From positions 1-64,000 of the forward strand of contig NZ_FTPL01000001.1 of assembly GCF_900156305.1 (NCBI RefSeq): DNA of 64,000 nucleotides, read 5' to 3'. The notes below the pieces were generated by a model that saw only the letters and a program-made list of their open reading frames with translations, searched no databases and was not told the DNA's origin. Below are positions 51,955 through 59,005 of this stretch, piece after piece; within the stretch, counting starts at the first letter, position 1; each line of letters starts with the position of its first letter. Source of the stretch: Edaphobacillus lindanitolerans (GTDB lineage Bacteria; Bacillota; Bacilli; Bacillales_A; Planococcaceae). A program made the translations under genes and the position numbers.

Positions 51955-53085
51955 TTATTTCTTCCTCTGGCCCCAGAATTGATAGTAGTCAGTCCGGATG
52001 AAGCCGTTGAAGAGTTTTCGTTTCTTCGTTGCTTTGCGGCCCCACAGTTCTTCGAAATGTTCCATGGAGGAGAGCATGTAGACGGACCAGGTCGGGTAAG
52101 CCTCCATGGCCTGTCCCAGTGTGCGGATGGCCTCTTCCACTTCTTCGACTTCGCCGATGCGTTCACCGTACGGCGGGTTGGAGGCCATGACGCCGTTTTC
52201 CTTCAGCGTGGTGAAGTCGGCGGCCTGCATTTGCTTGAAGTCGATCAGCCCGGCAAATCCGGCTTCGGCGGCGTTGTCCTGGGCGATCTTGATCATGCGG
52301 TGGTCGATGTCGGTCCCGGTGATGTCGAGTTCGACATCGTAGTCGGCGACGGACTCCGCGTGTGCTCGGACGTCTTCCCAGATTTTCGGGTCCATCCACG
52401 GCCAGCCTTCGCTCACAAATTCACGGTTGTAGCCGGGGGCCATATTCTGGCCGATCATCGCGGCTTCAATGGCCAGCGTCCCGGATCCGCAGAATGGATC
52501 ATGGAACGGGCGGTCGGGTGTCCATCTCGTCAGCTGGACGAGCGCGGCGGCCAGTGTTTCCTTCAAAGGTGCCTCCCCCTGTCCGACCCGGTAGCCGCGT
52601 TTGTGCAGGCCGGCGCCGCTCGTGTCGATGGTCAGCGTCGCGATGTCTTTCAGCATGGAAATTTCGAGTTTAAAGAGCGGTCCGGTTTCCGGCAGGATGC
52701 CGCGGCGGCCATAGGCCCCGTTCAGCCGTTCCACAATCGCTTTCTTGACGATCGCCTGACAGTCCCGGACACTGCCGAGCTGGGATTTCACCGATTTGCC
52801 CGCAACCGGGAACTCTGCGTCGACCGGCAGGAGATCCTCCCACGGCAGCGCTTTTGTCCCTTCGAACAACTGATCGAACGTTGTGGCCTTGAATTCCCCG
52901 AACACAATCTTCACCCGGTCCGCAACCCGCAGCCACAGATTCGTCCTGGCGATCGCCGTCTCGTCCCCTTCAAAATACACTTTCCCGTTTTCGACCGTCG
53001 GCTCATAGCCGAGCGCCTTCACTTCATCCGCCACCGGCTTTTCCAGTCCCATCGCGGTGGTGGCCACCAGCTTGAATGTCGTCAT
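51955..53085 (-). CDS. THUMP-domain 23S rRNA methyltransferase, YpsC/RlmL type
   Basis: A 376-residue protein from ATG 53085 (AAGGGTG upstream). A THUMP RNA-binding domain occupies about 45-155. The Rossmann methyltransferase that follows has the SAM motif DPFCGSGTLAIEA (about 190-202) and the catalytic NPPYGERIG (about 290-298). This corresponds to YpsC, the Bacillus counterpart of the first half of RlmL, making N2-methylguanine in 23S rRNA. It is immediately downstream of rnpB, as in Bacillus subtilis. Confidence 0.9.
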   Translation of the reverse strand: MTTFKLVATTAMGLEKPVADEVKALGYEPTVENGKVYFEGDETAIARTNLWLRVADRVKIVFGEFKATTFDQLFEGTKALPWEDLLPVDAEFPVAGKSVKSQLGSVRDCQAIVKKAIVERLNGAYGRRGILPETGPLFKLEISMLKDIATLTIDTSGAGLHKRGYRVGQGEAPLKETLAAALVQLTRWTPDRPFHDPFCGSGTLAIEAAMIGQNMAPGYNREFVSEGWPWMDPKIWEDVRAHAESVADYDVELDITGTDIDHRMIKIAQDNAAEAGFAGLIDFKQMQAADFTTLKENGVMASNPPYGERIGEVEEVEEAIRTLGQAMEAYPTWSVYMLSSMEHFEELWGRKATKKRKLFNGFIRTDYYQFWGQRKK

Positions 53086-53140
53086 CCGATTCACCCTTCC
53101 GTGCGGGGCATGCCCGCCGAGTCTGCTGTATGTATCGTAC

Positions 53141-53172
53141 AAAAGAAACGCTCCCCTGTCATGGAGAGCGTT
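53141..53172 (-). terminator. Terminator of rnpB
   Basis: Arms AACGCTC and GAGCGTT extended by CC/GG pairs, followed by TCTTTTGT on the minus strand, just after the 3' end of RNase P RNA. Confidence 0.8.
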
Positions 53173-53185
53173 CCGGAAAATTCAT

Positions 53186-53591
53186 ATGTACCGTCGCCAT
53201 TCGGTAAGCCATGTTTTGTTCCTTCGTACTGTAGCGGCTCTCGCCTCGTACTCCGGCGGCAATCATCTATCTACAGGCAGCTGCCTGTCCCTTCCTCCGT
53301 TGGATTCCTTCAGAAGGATGCCCCTACCAAAATTTGGGTTTCTCACTCGAGGGGTTTACCGCGTTCCACCCGCACCGTTTCCGATGCGGCTACGTCACTG
53401 TGGCACTTTTCAGGGAGCCTCGGCCATATCCCTAAGGACTTAGGCGTTACTCCCGCCGTCAGACCCAGCGGGCCTGCCCCGGCTTATGACTTCGCCGGGC
53501 ACGAACACTACGGCCGTCTCAGGTCCGTGTGAGCATGGACTTTCCTCTACAACCCGAAGTTGCAGCGATTGCCTGAATGGCGACTTTGGCA
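53186..53591 (-). ncRNA. rnpB: RNase P RNA, Bacillus (B) type
   Basis: On the minus strand the RNA shows the hallmark segments GAGGAAAGTCCATGCTC, GTAGTGTTCGTGCC, CGAAGTCATAAG, GTGCCACAGTGACG, TGGAACGCGGTAAACCCCTC, GAGAAACCCAAATTTTGGTA and ACAAAACATGGCTTAC. The ends pair through GTCGCCATTC and GAATGGCGAC. It is the ribozyme that trims tRNA 5' ends with the protein RnpA. The ends are approximate; the 5' end is set from the promoter. Confidence 0.97.
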
Positions 53592-53597
53592 ACACCC

Positions 53598-53626
53598 ATC
53601 ATATCACAGTGTGGCCTCGCTTTCAA
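53598..53626 (-). promoter_or_regulatory. Sigma-A promoter of rnpB
   Basis: TTGAAA (53621-53626), 17 bases, TATGAT (53598-53603) on the minus strand, placing the start at about 53591. Confidence 0.88.
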
Positions 53627-53701
53627 TTCGGCAGAAGAAGTTCCATTTACCGCTCAATTCGGCAAATCCGAATCCCCGCCGGCACAGCCGGGTTCCGGGA
53701 G

Positions 53702-54001
53702 TCAGTTCCCGTCGAGCTTGCTGCCGAACACATGGCGTTCCAGGTTGGACAGCCGTTTGAGGATGTCAAAGTTGGTCGTGCCCGCCTGCGGCTGAGGTGC
53801 GGCAGGGCGGCTGCTCAATTCTTCGATTTCTGCCTGCAGCCGGTGGTTCTCTTCTTGCAGGGCGGCAATCCGCTGGTTGAATGCTTCATAGTCCTGGATG
53901 ATTTCATCGAGGAAATGATCGACCTCGTCGGGCTTGTAGCCGCGTACACCGGTCTTGAATTCATGCTCAAGGATTTTTTTGGCGGTCAGTTTAGTCTCCA
54001 T
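53702..54001 (-). CDS. gpsB: Cell division protein GpsB
   Basis: A 99-residue DivIVA-family protein from ATG 54001 (AAGGACG upstream). It has the N-terminal membrane/PBP-binding domain ([29 protein letters not shown] pattern, residues about 5-33) and a coiled coil (about 35-65, [13 protein letters not shown]). A Pro/Gln linker and a C-terminal helix ([17 protein letters not shown]) complete it. GpsB shuttles PBP1 between septum and side wall; ponA is encoded 5 kb away. It lies next to rnpB as in Bacillus, but ypsA is absent upstream. Confidence 0.94.
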   Translation of the reverse strand: METKLTAKKILEHEFKTGVRGYKPDEVDHFLDEIIQDYEAFNQRIAALQEENHRLQAEIEELSSRPAAPQPQAGTTNFDILKRLSNLERHVFGSKLDGN

Positions 54002-54036
54002 CGTTCTCGTCCTTCCGTCTAGGCATGCTTTGCTCA

Positions 54037-54045
54037 AGTATAGCA
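54037..54045 (-). promoter_or_regulatory. Extended -10 promoter of gpsB
   Basis: TGCTATACT on the minus strand, an extended -10 element without a good -35, about 35 bases before the start codon. The rest of the gap to 54284 contains nothing recognisable. Confidence 0.5.
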
Positions 54046-54284
54046 TATTTTGGTCCCCGGTGTTCATCCTTGTCGGAAGGCGGCGCAATTATGTCGGTTC
54101 ATGCGCTTGCCCGGGAAATATTCGGTTTATTCCGGTGATTCCGCCGAGGCATGCCATCCTCATATTCGGCGCTGCTCCGGTCTCACGGTGCTTCACGGGC
54201 TCTGCCGGGAGAGCGGCCGGCACGGCCACAACGATTCCCCCGCACTTCCGACTCTACCATACACGTCCGATGGATGACGGGAAA

Positions 54285-55547
54285 TCAACTGCCGGACTGT
54301 TTTTCTCTTTTGCTGCGGATGCGCGAAAGCCGTTTTTCAAACGCAGCCTTCCAGCGCTGTTTTTGTTTCGGCTTCAGCCTGTCCATTCCTTCCAGCAGCC
54401 CGATGGCCCGAAGACAGTTGATCTCGGCCTTCACGAGGTTGCCGAGCCGGTGTTCGTTCAGCTTGGCGATCTCTTCGAGCGCCTTCAGTGACATCGACTC
54501 ATCGAGCTTTCCGGAGAATGCATGCTCGAACGCTTCCTCCGCATCCGGGTAGCGCCCTTCCCGCTTCAGCAGAAATCCGAGATGATAATGTGCCTCGTCG
54601 GTCTCGTCGAAGAAGAGGTCGGTCACTTCCTCGAGCACTTCGCGGCTCCGGCCATAGGCCTTGAGGTCTCCGAACCACTTCCCGATGTTCGTGTGCGGCA
54701 ACGGGGTCGGCTCCTCGTTTCCTTTCATGAGCAGGGAGGTCAGCCGGACGAACAGGGTGACGAGCGACAGCAGATCCCACTCATTGTGCCGGAGAACGCC
54801 CAGGAGCAGATCGGGACTGCCGCTCTTCACGGCGTCCGTATAAATGATCGGTGCAAGAAAGCCGGGAATGTCGTCCTCCCGCCGGAATCCGAGGATTTCC
54901 TCTTCGATCGACTTCAGCGAGAAGCTCTTGAGGCCGCCTTTCCAGATCCGCCGGGTCCCCTGCAGGAGATCGATGTGATCCGGATCCCCGAGCTTCGGCA
55001 AATGCTCCCGGCACATCGTCCAGCGGGTTTTCAGCTGCGGCCAGTCAAAGCTTTTCCCGTTATAGGTCACCACGGTAAAACCGGGCTTCCAAAGACCCGT
55101 CTCATAAAGGAAGGCCGTCTCATGCGCAGGTCCTGCCAGCACATACTGGTCGAGGACGAACTCCCCATCCCGGACCGACAGCAGGCCGGCCATGAAGATC
55201 AGCGAGCCCGTCCCCTTCAGCCCGGTGGTCTCTGTATCGAAAAACAGCAGCCTCCGGACATCCCCTTCTGCAAATGGATGGATGCCGTCAGATCCGGCCC
55301 AGACGCCGGCCGCTTCCTCCAGTTCCCCGAGCGGAGAAGTGCCGTGCACCGTTTCCGGCGAATACCGGACGGTCCTGAGGAACACCGTGCCGAATTGATT
55401 GTCGATCCGCTCAAGTCCTGCCTCCTGCCAACGCCCGGCGTATTCCGGGGCATCCGGCTTTTGGAAAGCCGTTTCCCTCGCCTGTGTTTCGGGCGCCTTC
55501 TTCTTCAGCATCTTCTTCATCTGCATCAGCTTGTTTTCATAGGACAT
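54285..55547 (-). CDS. mrfB: Mitomycin repair exonuclease MrfB (YprB)
   Basis: A 420-residue protein with a DEDD-type RNase H-like exonuclease domain (about 95-270): FFDTETTG, VTYNGKSFDWP and HNEWDLLSLV. A helical TPR-like C-terminus follows (about 290-400). YprB of Bacillus subtilis, renamed MrfB, acts with helicase MrfA in a nucleotide-excision pathway for mitomycin C damage independent of UvrABC. Its ATG lies 6 bases after the mrfA stop, so the two are coupled, as in Bacillus. Confidence 0.9.
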   Translation of the reverse strand: MSYENKLMQMKKMLKKKAPETQARETAFQKPDAPEYAGRWQEAGLERIDNQFGTVFLRTVRYSPETVHGTSPLGELEEAAGVWAGSDGIHPFAEGDVRRLLFFDTETTGLKGTGSLIFMAGLLSVRDGEFVLDQYVLAGPAHETAFLYETGLWKPGFTVVTYNGKSFDWPQLKTRWTMCREHLPKLGDPDHIDLLQGTRRIWKGGLKSFSLKSIEEEILGFRREDDIPGFLAPIIYTDAVKSGSPDLLLGVLRHNEWDLLSLVTLFVRLTSLLMKGNEEPTPLPHTNIGKWFGDLKAYGRSREVLEEVTDLFFDETDEAHYHLGFLLKREGRYPDAEEAFEHAFSGKLDESMSLKALEEIAKLNEHRLGNLVKAEINCLRAIGLLEGMDRLKPKQKQRWKAAFEKRLSRIRSKREKQSGS

Positions 55548-55553
55548 GTCGCT

Positions 55554-57827
55554 TCACCCCGACAGTTTCCCGAGCAGCTCGGTGACGCGCCGCTTCACGC
55601 GGCCTCCGGATTCCTGGGCACCGATGCAGACCGGGCAGCCGGATTCGCACGGACATGCCTCGACGTGCTGCGCGGTGCGGGCGAGAAGGTTCTCCCACAT
55701 GCCATGCACCCGCTTGGACAGTCCGATTCCACCCGGCGTGCTGTCATAGACGAAGAAGGTCGGCATGCCCGTGTGGACCGCCTTCACCTGCGGAACGACA
55801 TGGATATCCGCCCGGTCGCACGAAACGAACAGCGGGATGAAAGAATGCATTGCATAGGCCGCGCCGGTCATCGTGTCGGTCAGGTCCGACTCGCTCCAGT
55901 CCGCCGGCCGGTCGAACGACAGCCAGGCGGAGGAAGTATGCATTTCCTCGGCCGGAAGCGTGATCGGCCCCGACCCGATGTTGTCATGCGTGTCAAACCG
56001 GATTTTCTTGAAGATCGTCGGCATGGCGAGAACCGCGATGTCTCCGAATGAAGCGGTCCTACCTGCCAGGCTTTCCGTTTCATCCTCGCTGATCACCTTC
56101 AGCTCGACGGCCAGGTTTGCGTCGGTGAAGTAATCGACGTCGACTTCGCGCACATAGGCCTTCTTTTCTTCCCAGTCGAGTTCCTCGACCTGGTACTGTG
56201 TGCCCTGGTGGATGTAGATCGCCTCTTCATGGAGGAGCGTCATCGCAGAAAACCGGTCCATCTCGCCGATGACGGTCGTGTCGCGTGGAACCGACTTGTC
56301 GATGATGATGACGTTCTCCTGCGATGCGGACCGCAGGCTGACTTCGCTCGCCGGAAACCGTTCGCTCATCCAGTGCCATTTGCCGCCGGCTTCCACGAGG
56401 ATCCCTTCTTCCGCCAGGTAGGCGAGCAGCTCCTGGACTTCAAATTCTCCATATGGTTCATCAAGCCGGAACGGCAGTTCGAACGACGCACATTTCAGGT
56501 GATCCATCAATATGAGTAGATTGTCCGGATGGATCCTCGCCTCTTCCGGGGATTGTCCGAACAGGTAGTCCGGATGCTCGATTACATACTGATCGAGGGG
56601 CATCGACTGGGCGACGTAGATGATGAGCGCCTCTTCCTGCCGGCGGCCGGCTCGGCCAGCCTGTTGCCATGCGCTCGCAATGTTTCCGGGATAGCCGGTC
56701 ATGATGCACGCCTGGAGCTGGCCGATATCGACTCCGAGCTCAAGTGCATTTGTCGAGACGACCGTCCGGATCTCGCCGCTGCGCAGGCCCCTTTCGATCT
56801 CCCGACGCTCCGACGGCAGATAGCCGCCCCGGTAGCCGCGGATTGTTTTGTCGGTCAGTTTCTTTTTTGTCATTTCCTTCATGTACGTGACGATCATTTC
56901 CACGCGCACCCGGCTTTTTGCGAAGACGATGGTCTGCACTTCTTCCTCATAGAGCCGTCTGGCAAGGTCACGGACTTCAAGGACGGCCGAGCGCCGGATG
57001 CCGAATGTCTGGTGGGTGACGGGCGGGTTGTAGAAGATGAAGTGCTTCTTCCCTGCCGGAGCGCCGTTGTCTGCGATGAGCGCCATCTCCCGGTTTGCGA
57101 GCTCTTCGGCGAGTTCCTTCGGGTTCGCAATCGTGGCGGACGTGCAGATGATGACCGGATCGCTGCCGTAGTAACGGGCGATCCTGATGAGACGGCGGAG
57201 CACATGGGCGACATGGCTGCCGAAAACCCCTTTATACGTATGCAGTTCATCGATGACGATATACTTCAGGTTCTCGAACAGCGAGACCCATTTCGTGTGA
57301 TGGGGCAGGATGCCCGAGTGGAGCATGTCCGGATTCGTCATGATGATGTGCCCGGACTTCCTCACTTTCTGGCGGATGCCCGGGCTCGTGTCTCCGTCAT
57401 ACGTATGGCTCAGGATGTCCTCTCCGCTCGCTTCGATGAGACTGTGGAGATCCGCCATCTGATCCTGGGCCAGCGCTTTTGTCGGGAACAGGTAGAGTGA
57501 GCGGGCCGCCCGGTCTTCCAGCACGGACTGGAGGACCGGCAGATGATAGCAGAGCGATTTGCCGGACGCGGTCGGCGTGACGGCTGTGATGGAACGGCCG
57601 GAGGTCGCCAGGTCGAACGCCTCCCGCTGGTGGGTGTAGAGCGAGCCGATCCCGCGCGATTCCAGCGCCTTGCGGATCGACGGATGGAGGTTCTCCGGGA
57701 AGGATGCATAGCGGGCCTCCTTTCCCTCGATCACCCGATGGTGCATGATCCGGTCCTTCATCCCGGGATCGGCCAGCCATTCATTGACGAGTTCACTGAT
57801 CGTCTTGCGTTTTTTCAGCAATTCCAT
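55554..57827 (-). CDS. mrfA: Mitomycin repair helicase MrfA (YprA)
   Basis: A 757-residue DEAD/DEAH SF2 helicase. Visible are TPTASGKSL (Walker A), DELHTYKG (motif II), TSATIANP and SNALELGVDIG. A C-terminal DUF1998 domain carries four metal-binding cysteines, C-x-C-x3-C-x2-C, in ACPCESGCPVC. It is the 3'-5' helicase partner of MrfB in mitomycin C repair. AAGGAGGGG precedes the ATG, which lies 35 bases inside yppE. Confidence 0.92.
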   Translation of the reverse strand: MELLKKRKTISELVNEWLADPGMKDRIMHHRVIEGKEARYASFPENLHPSIRKALESRGIGSLYTHQREAFDLATSGRSITAVTPTASGKSLCYHLPVLQSVLEDRAARSLYLFPTKALAQDQMADLHSLIEASGEDILSHTYDGDTSPGIRQKVRKSGHIIMTNPDMLHSGILPHHTKWVSLFENLKYIVIDELHTYKGVFGSHVAHVLRRLIRIARYYGSDPVIICTSATIANPKELAEELANREMALIADNGAPAGKKHFIFYNPPVTHQTFGIRRSAVLEVRDLARRLYEEEVQTIVFAKSRVRVEMIVTYMKEMTKKKLTDKTIRGYRGGYLPSERREIERGLRSGEIRTVVSTNALELGVDIGQLQACIMTGYPGNIASAWQQAGRAGRRQEEALIIYVAQSMPLDQYVIEHPDYLFGQSPEEARIHPDNLLILMDHLKCASFELPFRLDEPYGEFEVQELLAYLAEEGILVEAGGKWHWMSERFPASEVSLRSASQENVIIIDKSVPRDTTVIGEMDRFSAMTLLHEEAIYIHQGTQYQVEELDWEEKKAYVREVDVDYFTDANLAVELKVISEDETESLAGRTASFGDIAVLAMPTIFKKIRFDTHDNIGSGPITLPAEEMHTSSAWLSFDRPADWSESDLTDTMTGAAYAMHSFIPLFVSCDRADIHVVPQVKAVHTGMPTFFVYDSTPGGIGLSKRVHGMWENLLARTAQHVEACPCESGCPVCIGAQESGGRVKRRVTELLGKLSG

Positions 57828-58185
57828 CTGATTGCCCCTCCTTCAGCGCCTCGAGGATGATCTTCAGCGTGTATTGGACGGATTGGATCGACTGGTAAAA
57901 CCGTTTTTTTCCGGTTGCTTTATAAAAAGACTGCACGACGAACTGGGTCATCATATCGGCCGCGTTCTCGATCTGCGGCAAATGGATGTGCCTCGGCCGT
58001 TCCTCCCTGATCCAGCCCTCCGCCTGCGACTTCCATTCGGCGATGAGCAAGTGCACCTCGTCCGCGTACGGCTTCACTTCTTCGTAAAAGTCCGGCTCCC
58101 GGTCCTCTTCGCGCATGAGGGTGTGCCTCGGCCTGCATTTCGCACATTCGTCCAGCAGCAGGACCGTCAGTTCTTGTATGTTCAT
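57793..58185 (-). CDS. yppE: YppE family protein (DUF1798)
   Basis: A 130-residue, all-helical cytoplasmic protein with the YppE pattern: LLDECAKC near the start, YADEVHLLIAEWK, and FVVQSFYKATGKKRFYQSIQSVQYTL. The Bacillus subtilis protein is a four-helix bundle of unknown function. It is the first gene of the yppE-mrfA-mrfB operon and overlaps mrfA by 35 bases. A link to repair is suggested by this conserved position only. Confidence 0.85.
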   Translation of the reverse strand: MNIQELTVLLLDECAKCRPRHTLMREEDREPDFYEEVKPYADEVHLLIAEWKSQAEGWIREERPRHIHLPQIENAADMMTQFVVQSFYKATGKKRFYQSIQSVQYTLKIILEALKEGQSDGIAEKTQDDQ

Positions 58186-58375
58186 CTCATTGTCTTCCTT
58201 TATAGTTGGTTTTCTTTATCCTATCAAATATTATCGTTCCGGACCACTTGAAGGGAAACAGATGTTCCTCGGAACCCCGGTTTTTGGCAGGAGGATTCCT
58301 TGCTTGATCGGCAACCTCCGATGCGGCCGGCCGTCTATATAGTATGGTATGATGTTGAGATGCGAGGTGATAGAA

Positions 58376-58981
58376 ATGGCAATCCGTTATCCGGGAGGGA
58401 GAAGATACTCTCCCCCGGAGCAGCCGAAGAACAAGGTCCCGAAAAAGGACTACTCATTCAGCAACCGGGGTAAGACATTGGAGGACGAGCTGGATGAGTC
58501 CAATGCATTCTACCTGGCAAACAAGATTGCGGTCATCCACAAAAAACCGGTGCCCGTCCAGGTCGTCAAGGTCGATTATCCGTCGCGCAGCGCGGCGGTG
58601 ATCCGGGAGGCGTACTTCAAGACACCGTCGACAACAGACTATAACGGCATTTACAACGGCCGTCATATCGATTTTGATGCGAAAGAGACGGGCATTGCCA
58701 CATCATTTCCGCTGAAGAACATCCATGCGCACCAGGTGGAGCATATGAAGAGCGTCACCGAACAGGGAGGCACCGCATTCCTGATCGTCAAATTTACGGT
58801 GTCCGGGCGCTACTTTGCAGTGCCGTTCGACTTGGTTGAACGCGCATGGGAACGAATGGAAAGCGGCGGGAGGAAATCCATCCCGCTGGCCGAACTGGAG
58901 GAGGAAGCCGTCGAATTTAAGGCAGGCTACCTTCCGCGGCTCGATTATCTGAAAGCCGTGTCCCGGTTCGGCATTTCCTGA
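58376..58981 (+). CDS. recU: Holliday junction resolvase RecU
   Basis: A 201-residue protein starting MAIRYPGG, preceded by GAGGTGAT; the frame opens nine codons earlier. It contains the RecU core: GKTLEDELDESN, RGVYD-like NGRHIDFDAKET (the catalytic D and the ExK-like residues) and IKFTV-type strands (LIVKFTVSGRYFAVP). RecU cuts Holliday junctions with RuvAB and modulates RecA. It is followed 24 bases later by ponA, the conserved Bacillales recU-ponA operon, divergent from yppE. Confidence 0.94.
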   Translation: MAIRYPGGRRYSPPEQPKNKVPKKDYSFSNRGKTLEDELDESNAFYLANKIAVIHKKPVPVQVVKVDYPSRSAAVIREAYFKTPSTTDYNGIYNGRHIDFDAKETGIATSFPLKNIHAHQVEHMKSVTEQGGTAFLIVKFTVSGRYFAVPFDLVERAWERMESGGRKSIPLAELEEEAVEFKAGYLPRLDYLKAVSRFGIS

Positions 58982-59005
58982 GCATGAAGAAAGAGAGGAC
59001 ATATT

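Noticed and set aside
51739-53532. 597-residue plus-strand open frame
   Set aside because: It runs antisense through the rlmL-like gene and into rnpB and the 71-bp repeats, and cannot be a single real protein.
54522-56051. 509-residue plus-strand open frame
   Set aside because: It is antisense to mrfB and mrfA, both with strong motifs.
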